Shown here piece by piece: positions 12,572 through 21,978 of a stretch of 64,000 nt of DNA. The translations under genes were made by a program, and so were the position numbers. The number at the start of each line of letters is the position of its first letter. The first letter of the stretch is position 1. The stretch is from assembly GCA_965112735.1 (NCBI GenBank), contig OZ218954.1, positions 1,116,001 to 1,180,000 of the forward strand. The letters are read 5' to 3'. The notes beneath the pieces were generated by a model, which worked only from the letters and a program-made list of their open reading frames with translations, ran no database searches and was not told where the DNA came from. Source of the DNA: Phaeosaccion multiseriatum (taxonomy: Eukaryota > Ochrophyta, other classes).

Positions 12572-13194
12572 GAGACCTCTAGATAGACCTCTTGATAGAC
12601 CTCTAGATAGACCTCTAGATAGACCTCTAGATAGACCTCTAGATAGACCGCTACATAGACCTCTAGATAGACCTCTAGATAGACCTCTAGATAGACCTCT
12701 AGATGGACCTCTAGATAGACCTCTAGATAGACCTCTCTAGATAGATCTCTAGATGGACCTCTAGATGGACCTCTAGATGGACCTCTAGATAGACCTCCTG
12801 ATAGACCTCTAGATAGACCTCTAGATGGACCTCTAGATAGACCTCTTGATAGACCTCTAGATGGACCTCTAGATGGACCTCTAGATGGACCTCTAGATAG
12901 ACCTCTAGATAGACCTCTAGATGGACCTCTAGATAGACCTCTACATAGACCTCTAGATGCACCTCTAGATAGTCCTCTAGATAGACCTCTAGATGGACCT
13001 CTAGATGGACCTCTAGATAGATCTCTAGATAGACCTCTAGATGGACCTCTAGATGGACCTCTAGATAGACCTCTTGATAGACCTCTAGATGGACCTCTAG
13101 ATGGACCTCTAGATCTCTAGATAGACCTCTAGATAGACCTCTAGATGGACCTCTAGATGGACCTCTAGATAGACCTCTAGATCTCTAGATCGAA
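12572..13194. repeat. 12-bp satellite, CTCTAGATAGAC / CTCTAGATGGAC
   Basis: About 50 tandem copies of a 12-mer with two main variants (A or G at position 9) and occasional CTTGATAGAC or CTACATAGAC. Variants are interspersed with local runs. The 12-bp period keeps one reading frame open in each direction, which explains the repetitive open frames over it. Confidence 0.95.
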
Positions 13195-13420
13195 CACCCA
13201 CTTTTCTTACGCGGGGAGTATTGAGTATTGGGACAGTAACATTACGTAAGTTTACATGAGCTTAGAATACGATCCTCTGTTTATCATCGTATGCCTCGTT
13301 ATGGTATCCTCTTGTTGACCTTTCCAACAAAGAGCAGAGCAGAGCAGAGCAGAGCAGAGCAAAGAACAGGGCGCTTGCCTTGGAAGGTGTTCAGAAGGAC
13401 GTGAGCAAAACGCGGCCTGC

Positions 13421-13527
13421 TGCTGCCTTCCTGTTGCCTTCTTGTTGCCTTCCTGTTGCCTTCCTGTTGCCTTCCTGCTGCCTTCCTGTTGCCTTCCTGC
13501 TGCCTTCCTGCTGCCTTCCTGCTGCCC
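13421..13527. repeat. 11-bp minisatellite TTCCTGTTGCC
   Basis: About nine tandem copies of TTCCTG(T/C)TGCC with single-base variation, between the 12-bp satellite and the end of the DUF1997 gene. Confidence 0.85.
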
Positions 13528-13699
13528 AGTGCCTGAACGCCTGCTTGCCCATATACCTTGTACGGTCTTTTGAGTGCCCCTCTCCTTCTCACCTCTCCTT
13601 CTCATCTCCTCTTCTCACGTCTCCTCCTAGACTCCCACCTCTCCTCTCTTCACCGCCCGATGCCCGCCCCATCCTCTCCTCTCCTCTCCTCTCCCCTGT

Positions 13700-15502
13700 T
13701 CACCGCCCGACGGCCCTCTCCTCTCCTCCTCGTCCTCGTCCTCCTCCCGCTGCCTGCCGCAGCTCCCATGAAGCGTGGCTGTCCGCGAGGGTGTTCACAA
13801 ATGACTTGGACACGTAGGCAAGCACCTGTGTTGGTCATACATTCCCACATTGGCCACATCCATCACACATTGGACATCCATGCACACACACACACACACG
13901 GAGGGAGTCAGTCACAGCACACGCTCGCAAGAGTTCTAACCCCATTCGCTCAAAGGGGAAACGAAACGTCCATCGAGGGACCGAAACCGTTCGTTGGCCC
14001 TCCGTTGGTCTCCATCAAGAGACCATTTGATCACTCCATCAAGAGACAAGAGACCATTCGATCACTCCATCAAGAGACCATTCCATCACTCCATCAAGAG
14101 ACCATTTGATCACTCCATCACGAGACCACTCGATTACTACAGACGCAAAATCCGTTCGTCGGCCCTCCGTTGCGCTCCGTTAAGAGATCATGGAGAGACC
14201 GTTCAAGTGAAGAGGCCGTTGAGGTTCCCATTAACGGACCATAGTTGAAGTCACGCACCTGCTCATTAATGCCCAGACACGCCCCCTTGAGGAGAGGCGT
14301 GGGGGTGAGTTGCAGCATGGAGGGAAGGTTTCCGCCGACGGTTACATCAATGTTGCCCTTGAGAAGCGTGTTCTTCAGCGTGATAGCACGAATTTTCTTC
14401 TCTCTCAAGCTCACTTGGAGCTCCCCTGGGGGATGGGGGGGGGGGGTACAGGGAGGGAGGGAGGGAGGGAGGGGAGGGAGAGGTGAGGGAGACGTGACGA
14501 AGGAGGGAGAGAGGGAGAGAGGGAGGGAGAGAGGGAGGGAGAGAGGGACGAGAGGTCGTGGTGACAGCCCTTTCAAACAACACAATGGCCCGGCGTACAC
14601 ACACATATGCTATTATACATATATACATACATATACATCACATACCGGAAATCTCAACGGAGAAGCTCTCCGCAAAATCCTCCCCCAACACTTGCTTAAG
14701 CTCCTCGCTATCCCACCCCTCTGACTCGCATCGTAGGGTGCCATCCTCCGTCACCCACAGCCGCACATCCACCGTGAGAGACAGCCGCAGGCCCAGGAAC
14801 TCTCTCGGACTGATGCTCAGGCGAAACCGTCCGTCGCCGCGGTCTTCCAGCTTAGTGGGGGGGACGGGAGGGAGGAAGGGGAGAGAGGAAGGGATGGGAC
14901 AACGGGGTGAAGCGAGGGAAGGGGGAGGGAGGGAGGGAGGGAGGGAGGACAGAGGATTGGATGAGTGTGCAGTATAGGCTTGGGTAGGTCTACTTGGGTA
15001 AGTCTACTTGGGTGGGTCTACTTGGGTAGGTCTATTTTATGCTTCCGCTCCACCCCTCTGCGTGGGTCCATCGTCTTCCCTCCTCCCCCTTCTCCCGACG
15101 GATGGATGCAAACACGACACAGATCGGCGGCTCGTCTTTCCTGCCCCTGCCTTGATCACTCACCCTGTCCCTGTCCCACACGGCATAGACGATGTTGGAG
15201 GCATCCCCAAGGAGGTACTCCCCCCATGAGGCGAAGGACGAAGGGTGCATGATGGCCTCCAGAGACTGCCATCCCCAAGCATTGCCATTGCCATTGCGGC
15301 GTCCATCATGGAGAAGAGAGCGAGGGAGGGAGGGAGGGAGGGAGAGGGAGGGAGGGCAAGGCGTGAGGTGGGTAAGGTGGTGGGTCTATGCACAGGTGCA
15401 GCAAGGGCATAGTAGCTCTCTCCCACTCTTTTTCTCTCTCCCTCTCCGCCCCTCCCACACGCGTCACACACACCCGCGCCAGCACCCCCCCTCCCCCAAC
15501 GT

Positions 15503-15572
<70 letters not shown>

Positions 15573-16301
15573 GCACCTGCACCGAGCCGAATGTCGCCCT
15601 CCTGCCGTCAAGGTCGAAAAATTCGCTCTCGAGTTTGGCACTGGTGCGGACCTGCGGGGGAGTCCGCACAGCTGCCGCCCCCCTCGACGATGGTGATGCA
15701 GCAGCCGCTGCTGACTGCTGCATCAACGCCCGGCCTCGCCGCTTGCTGCTGTGGTTACTGCTGCTGCCGCTGATGCTGTAGGTACTACTGGGGCGGATAG
15801 TGGTCGCAGCGCTTGGCTAAAGCGTTTGCGAGCCGAGCGAGAGAACATACAAGGAAGGGGCGCGGGGGGGGGGGGGGATAAGAAGGATGAGGAGGAGAGG
15901 GCCATACTTGGTGAACATTGAAGCCGGGGGTGGCCAAGCTTGTCCTTCGCGGTATACGAGGAAGGGATGTACTCACACAACACGTCAAGCCTTAACTTCC
16001 TTATCGAGCTCAAATCTCTACAATCGCCTCCTCCTCCTGCTGCTACCTCTGCCACTACTGCTTCTACTCCTTTCTTTATGCGAGACTGTTTGCGGAAATG
16101 CTCACATAAGAGCAAGACTAGACGTACCGAGTGCTGCTGTCTGTCGTGGCGCCACGACGACAGCGACGCCGATTTCGTTGGCGCCTGGACAAAGCCCGAG
16201 GTCAGAGCCATGTTCGAGCCGATGACCAGTAAGCCGACGAGAGCGCAGCTCAGCCGGCAGCTGTGCCCGCTCATTCCGCCGTCGCTTCCTTTTCCCCCCA
16301 T
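13700..16301 (-). CDS. DUF1997-family protein with plastid-type bipartite leader
   Basis: Six exons with fully agreeing phases: 16301-16128, 15717-15577, 15265-15164, 14850-14646, 14425-14259, 13825-13700 (stop TGA). ATG 16301 or 16274 is the start. The N-terminus reads as a signal peptide (CALVGLLVIGSNMALTSG) followed at once by FVQAP, the Phe+1 signature of proteins imported into red-derived complex plastids. The body (residues about 100-290) shows the DUF1997 pattern: EYLLGDASN, then DGRFRLSISPREFLGLRL, alternating strands with WVTEDGTL, and a final LTPTPLLKGACLGINEQVLAYV helix. DUF1997 proteins occur in cyanobacteria and chloroplasts; their function is poorly known. The tail is Gly/Arg/Glu-rich. 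Confidence 0.75.
14010..14130. repeat. Minisatellite with unit CATTxGATCACTCCATCAAGAGAC
   Basis: Four to five imperfect copies of a roughly 24-30-bp unit in the last intron of the DUF1997 gene. No coding signal. Confidence 0.7.
15503..15568. repeat. (CA)n microsatellite beside a splice donor
   Basis: About 33 uninterrupted CA units. On the minus strand it is a (GT)n tract that begins a few bases after the donor at 15577 of the DUF1997 gene. Confidence 0.95.
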
Positions 16302-16613
16302 CCTTCTTTTCGCGCTACCTTTTCTAATAATGATCTCCAGGAAGTGAGACAGGCAAAGGTTGCGGCAACTGCTGCTGATTCGTGCGCGAGGAAACGAGGA
16401 TACTTATCCCAATGGCTGGCCTCTTCCTCCGTTCTCTCTGAAGCTACAGCTAGCGGCGACTTTGTTTCATGATATGACGCATGCGTTTCGTTTGGTGTGT
16501 CCACATCCGGATCACAGTTGGCGAGCGGTTTCACGGCTCTCCTTCCCCCTGCCTCTTCGACACCATAGATGGCACTTAAGGGTGTAATGAATCCTCCTCC
16601 TCCTACTACTATA

Positions 16614-16657
<44 letters not shown>

Positions 16658-16689
16658 CACTACTACTACTACATACTAGTATCCTCTTC
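16302..16689. other. Gene-free spacer with (CTA)n
   Basis: The spacer lies between the 5' end of the DUF1997 gene and the 3' end of the NAT10-like pseudogene, both on the minus strand, so the DUF1997 promoter should be here. A (CTA)n array occupies about 16609-16674. No gene seen. Confidence 0.5.
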
Positions 16690-17384
16690 CTAATGCTTCT
16701 TCTTCTTCTTGGGCTTTTTAGCGTCCTTGTTACCGCCCCCTCCCCCGTCGTCAGCTGCACCACTCCTCTTCTTGCTCCCCTTCTTGTCCTTGTCCTTGCT
16801 CTTCTTGCTCTTCTTCTTCTTGCTACTGCTACTGCTGCCCCCCTCCCCCTCCTCGCCAGTCTCGCCATCACTGGCATCTCCTTCCCCCACTCCTCCTCGT
16901 CCCCCTTGATGGCGTGCTGTGCGATCTCCAGGTCGTGCAACAGAGCACCGCCCTTGCTCTGCTCGGGTGGGTGTCAGGACACAGAGAGTGGGGGGGTGGG
17001 TGCCAGGACAGAGGGTGGGTGGGTGGGTGTCAGGACAGAGGGTGGGTGGGTGGGTGTCAGGACACATACAACCACACCAGTTGGTCATAGACACAGCCCC
17101 AATCAGACACAGCCGCAGTCACAGCAAAAGGTCAGATTCAGATACCCACTCCCCCCCCCCCCCAAGTGCACCCACGTACCTTCTTGGGCGTGGGCATGAC
17201 CTTGGTAACCTGCTGCATGGCCTCTGTGGCTCCCTCCTTGAGCTCGTCCTGCATTGTTTGGGGCAGGGCCTTCATGCCGCCATCCACTGCCATCTGGGCG
17301 GCCCTGCGTTGCTTGCCTTGCTTGGAAGCGTTGTCCTCTGCCTCCAGAGCGGTCTTCTGCTCTCCCCCACCACACAGAGAGAGA

Positions 17385-17540
17385 GAGAAGGAGAGAGAGA
17401 GAGAGGACACACAGAGAGGGGGGGGGGAGGGGGAGAAAGAAGGAGAGGGAGAGAGAGGGAGAGAGAGGAGAGAGAGGAGAGAGGGAGAGAGGGAGAGAGA
17501 GGAGAGAGAGAGAGGAGAGAGGAGAGAGGGAGAGAGATGC
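17385..17540. repeat. GA-rich microsatellite in a NAT10-pseudogene intron
   Basis: AGAGAGGG-type array; the matching intron of the right-hand copy (59768-59967) carries the same array at a different length. Confidence 0.85.
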
Positions 17541-17591
17541 ACACACAGCATGTCATGTCGGGTCCTATCATGGTCTTACATAGCATGGTAC

Positions 17592-17765
17592 TCGACCCCT
17601 GACAAGGTTCTGAGGCGACCCAGGCCAGAACCTGGAACCTGGAACTCAGGGGGGCCTCATCATTGCCTTATTACACGGCTTTTCCGGGGAACCTGGAACC
17701 TATTACACGCTGAACCTGGAACCTGGCCGGCTAACCTGGAACCCAGAACCTTGTCAGGGGTCGAA
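17592..17765. mobile_element. 174-bp TIR element (MITE-like)
   Basis: The ends are perfect inverted repeats of about 20 bp (TCGACCCCTGACAAGGTTCT and its complement). The element is flanked by TGGTAC at 17586-17591 and 17766-17771, a probable target duplication. The interior is built of CCTGGAACCTGGAACC repeats and has no coding capacity. The paralogous place in the right-hand NAT10 gene (about 60012-60022) lacks it, so it is a genuine insertion. Confidence 0.8.
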
Positions 17766-19461
17766 TGGTACCGCCTTACGTAGCCTTACGCAACTCTTCG
17801 TACGTACCTGTACGTTTTGAATGTACGTGCTGATCTTGCGCACGGCCTTGTTGAACAGAGCCATGACCTGTGAGGGGTGGCGGGCAGTTGGTGATACAGT
17901 TGGTGGTGCAGTTGGTGATACAGATGGTGATAAAGTTGGTGATACAGGCCACGAGGGCAGGGGCTGGAGTCACATGGGCATGGGCAGGGGGGGAGGCGGA
18001 GAGGGAGTGCGACAGAAGGAGACTCTAAACATAATAATGAATTATCTAAGTCAATGGATCGTTCTAAGTCCATCATGGGCCATGTCAGTGATGGACATTC
18101 TGTCTGTCGGCACAACACCTCTCACCTGATTGACCGGCAGCTGCAGCTCTTCCGAGAGTCTATCCACAGACCTGCCGGCAGGGGAGAGGGACAGGGGAGA
18201 GGGGGGACGGGAGAGGGAGAGGGGAGAGGGGAGAGGGCATGCGAGGACGTACCCACTCGCACTCGCATCCCGTTGAGCACGAAGGGAACAGAGCAGGCAG
18301 AGAAGGACAGAGAGGAGAGGAGAGCAGAACAGAGGGGTAACATAAGATAAGGTAAGATAAGACAAGCAGAGTGGGGGTGCGAGGCAAGAGAAGCAGACAA
18401 GGAGGGAGCGAGGAGTGGCACACAAGACCAAAAATACGGGGTGGCGTGGGGGGGTTGGTAGCTTGCTCTCCTCAAAGCACCTACCCCCCCTCCTAGCTAC
18501 TTAAGTTCCACCCGACCCATCCATTGACTGCCGTGCCCTACCTTGCCCCGCCCTGTCCATAAACCTCAACCCTGCCCATAAGCCTCTAGCTACCCTGTCC
18601 ATACATTTCTGCCAACCTCTCCCTCTCGACTCTCTCTGTAGCTCACTCACTCACTCACTCACTCAATCACTCACTCACTCATCACTCACTCACTCACTTA
18701 TTCACCCAACACTCTCTTCTTCCCTCTCCCTCTTTGTCCCTCTCTGACCTGTGCTGCAGGCCGATGCCCAACACACAATGGCCGACTGCAACAAGTAGGA
18801 CAGCGACAACTCTCCGAGCCTATTCAACAAGAACAGCTTGGCGACGACCGGCATGAGGTCGGTGACAAGGTGGTAATCCACCATGTTGCGTGAGTAGAGC
18901 TCCAGCCGCTTGATGTCGTGAGGGGAGAGGAGGAAGTGCAGCTCTTGGGCGGACACGATGGATGGGGTGGTGCGAGTGAGGCCGGAGCGAGGTCCTGACG
19001 CCCTGTCTGCCCCTGTTTGTCGTTTAGTTTAGGTGCGTACGCACACACACACACGCACACACACACACACACATACACGCGCGCGCGCGCACACACACAC
19101 ACCTTCGCTGAGCTTGTGGTAGGAGAAGAGTGCATCCCTGTCTAGGTAGAAGAGCTCACAGTCCTGCGGGGCAGGGGTGCCGCAGACCAGGCGGTGGCTG
19201 TCGATCTGTTGTAGTGGGGCAGTTGGTGATACAGTACGGCACAGCACTTGCTTGGTGAGACAGCAGCACAAAACACAGCACAGTAGAGACAGCAAAGCAG
19301 CTACACGCACAGCCACGCACACGCATGCACCACACTGCACCACACCACACCACACCACACCACACTAGCTACATCGTACCCTAGCCCGGCCTTAGCTACG
19401 TCACCCGACCTGCAACATCCACGGCAGCCAGCGCATGACGGGCGGCGCGAGAGAAATGCTT

Positions 19462-19826
19462 CACATCCTCCTGCAGCACTGAGACGAACTGCCTGGCGAG
19501 GGAACCGGTGAAGCCCGCGCAGCTCGAGCGGGCCAAGAGCAGCCATGCTATAGTGCAACATTCTCACGCAGCTGGAGAGCAGAGTGGCTGGCTGGTGCTG
19601 TTTGAGGACATTGGCCGCCAGATTCTGGCCTACAAGAAGCAAGCGAGAGCCGGTGGAGGACGTGTGTCGCAAGATTGAGGAGACCACGGCCGGCCGAGCG
19701 AGGACATCATGCAAGCGGCGGGCTGGCGGCTCATGGCGAGCCCGCCTACCGTCGCCGCAGTGACGTGGGGAGCGAGTAACTTATCGGGTGTGCGGGATGT
19801 GGCAGAGGTGCGGCCGTGGTTCCCGC

Positions 19827-19869
<43 letters not shown>

Positions 19870-20717
19870 GTAGCAGCAGCAGCAGTAGCCGCAGCAGTAG
19901 CTGTCACAGCAGTGGCATCGATTGGGTGCATGTGTGGCTTTATTGATGGATTGATACGAATACCTCCCCTTTCGACCAACACACAGATACACGCGGCCCG
20001 AGCCAACGCCAACGCCAACGCCAACGACTGAGAGTGACTGCGTCCGCCCTTTTGTTGGCTTCGGGGCTTGCTGCAAGTGCAGCGAAGAGCAACAGGACAA
20101 TTGAAGTTTGAATTGAATTGGAGCACCTTACCGTGTGCTGTGGCAGTCACAGTTTCACAGCCTTGCGGCGTCTTCTTTCTCTCCCTAGCTACGCTGCCCA
20201 CCCCTACCCCAACGGAGATGACATACCTGCCGCCCCTCCCGCCTCTCCTCTATGCTACAACCCCCCTTCGCTACCCACCCCTCTCTAAACGGACGTATCG
20301 TGCCCCGCTTGCCTCCTCTCCTCTGCGACCAGCGGTCACGCCTCTCTTCTAAGCTAAAAGACCCCCCCCCCCCCTCCCCTGCAATTAAAGTGCATCAACG
20401 TATCCTTAGAGTATGATAAGATTGCACCCCCCCCCCCAGCCAGACTTGGCGCTTTGGTCGCGTCAAATCTGTTCCACAGCTCGCCAACTCGCCAATATTC
20501 AAGCAAAAGCTCCAACCCTGCCCCCGTCCCCCCCCCCCAAAAGACTTATAAAAATGAAGATAGTTGCACCTCCCCCCCCACCCCAGCACCACACCTTCCA
20601 TGCTAGGCCTGCTCCCCCCCCCCCCTCCTCTGCGCAGCGGCTCGGCAGGGCTGGCGAGAGATGCCGCACTAGCTACGTACCCTCCTTCGCCACGTTTCCG
20701 CTCCTCGACCCACAAGC
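19462..20717. other. Interval between NAT10 pseudogene and the large secreted-protein gene
   Basis: It holds a (CAA)n array at about 19827-19868 and GC-rich DNA. Minus-strand frames at 19470-19714 are open but I could not assign them; they may be further decayed NAT10 exons. From about 20340 to 20720 there are several poly-C runs, in the expected 3' flank of the large gene. A polyadenylation signal is not obvious. Confidence 0.4.
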
Positions 20718-21978
20718 TCACTCCGGCTCCCAGGCGCTGTCCAAACGGGCCACAAAGTCCCTTCCCCAGGGCCCGTCCACGACGTAGTCCTCGTCCTTGG
20801 AGGAAGACAGGATGAGGTCCCTGTCCCTCAGGATGGGCTTGCCTTCGCTGTCGTGCTTCAGCCGCTGCGTCTCACCCATGACCCCGCTCCACGTCTCCAC
20901 ACCCTCGTCGGAGGGCTTGTCGATGAATCCAACGTCAATCACGTGAGCGTAGCACCGCTCGATCTCCTGGCGGTAGTCCACCTGGAAGGAGTACGTGTCG
21001 GTGAAGATGTACACACTCGCCCACGACCCCGGCTCGGTGTAGAGGTTCCTCTTGACCCGTTTGTCCGCGATCCACTCCTCGCAGAGAGCTCTGTCCTCGG
21101 CCTTGTGCAGGCGGGACTCCACGGCCAGCAGCGCCGCAAGATCGTCATCCACTGCCATCTCCGAGAGACGGCGAGAGGTCTTGAGCCTATCCGCCTCGTT
21201 GAGCTCCTCCATCATGTGGAGGTCTCGCTTCACCTGGCAGGGGCCGTACGCGTTGAAGGCCATCACGGTGCCGCCGTTGGCCATGCGGTAGAGCCCCGGC
21301 TTGACGATCCTCTTGTCCTCGATGTGGACTGCCAGGGAGCCGTAGCCCAGAATCTGCTCGGCTCGAGGGGAGAGCTCCTCCCCTTCAATGTAGGCAGGGT
21401 TGTACTTGGCCTGATCAATCACCTCCACCAGCACCCTGGACTCGGGCTTGTCGACCCCGTCGAGGGGAGGGAAGATGAAGGACGAGGCCGTGACGTACGT
21501 CTGCGGGTGCGTGCGTGTCCGTACGAGGGGCAGCCAGGTGTTGGAGTGGGTGGCGGGGAGGGGGAGTCACATCAAAGCAGTCACAAGAGGAGGTCGGCAG
21601 TCAGAACCCCACCCCGGCATTAGCTAAGGCAGCGGTAAGCCCGCCTCGAAAAAGCGCTGCACAGATGACGGAAATGGTGGAGCTCCCGGCAAGAGAGAGT
21701 GATTCCGCTCAGTAGAGCAATTCCACGCCGCCCCCAACAACTGTCCCAAGTGGAGTCAGCCTACAGCAAGCCTTTCAGCTCTTGGGCTGTGGGCAACTGG
21801 CCGCCTCGATTTGCTGCACAGACACCACTCACCGGCATGGCGCCGTTCTCGCAGGAGGGGAAGACCCCCAGGCGCCAGTTCCACTGCAAGTGCTTCTCGG
21901 TCAAGGCGGCGTACCAGGCGTCGTTAGCTCCCTTGAAGAGGAAGACTTGGTGCTGGAAGCCGAAGACCATGGGGTCCC
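20718..21978 (-). other. GDPH/von Willebrand-D-like C-terminal domain of the giant gene
   Basis: Exons 21978-21833 and 21500-20718 join in phase 0. The first reads GDPMVFGFQHQVFLFKG, then WYAALTEKHLQWNWR; the second begins TYVTASSFIFPP. The order GDPxxxGFxxQxFxFxG, then a buried xxLQxNWR strand, then TYxT matches the GDPH-type domain of plant root-cap/LEA-related proteins and algal homologues, which resembles VWD. The last 150 residues are charged and end AWEPE. Similarity is by pattern, not alignment. Confidence 0.6.

Larger units (their letters stand above)
12385..13699. other. Gene-free interval between convergent genes
   Basis: This is the shared 3' side of the DUF3395-like gene (plus) and the DUF1997 gene (minus). 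It holds a 12-bp satellite, an AGAGC pentamer run near 13331-13360, an 11-bp minisatellite and CT-rich DNA. I see no further gene in it. Confidence 0.6.
16690..19461 (-). pseudogene. Decayed, internally deleted copy of the NAT10/Kre33 RNA cytidine acetyltransferase gene
   Basis: It is a paralogue of the right-hand gene at 58801-63925. Exons recognisable: about 19461-19410 (WLPWMLQ), 19205-19103 (CELFYLDRDALFSYHKLSEG), 18994-18749 (HFLLSPHDIKRLELYSRN), 18171-18126, 17867-17808, 17356-17180 and the Lys-rich end at 16690. Between 19103 and 18994 only about 108 bp of CA repeat remain where the intact copy has more than 2.5 kb carrying the GNAT acetyltransferase exons. The 18994-18749 exon carries +2 and +3 bp insertions relative to its 241-nt partner, which shifts the frame. 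A deletion of roughly 275 bp near 16880 fuses two exons out of frame. The exon ending at 19410 is preceded by a TGA in the NAT10 frame. A small transposon adds 174 bp. It cannot make a working enzyme. Confidence 0.85.

Noticed and set aside
19301-19714. Minus-strand 137-residue frame with a histone-fold-like stretch (VSVLQEDVKHFSRAARHA in a neighbouring frame)
   Set aside because: The overlapping frame ending WLPWMLQ fits the NAT10 gene and its phase better, so the histone-fold likeness is probably chance.
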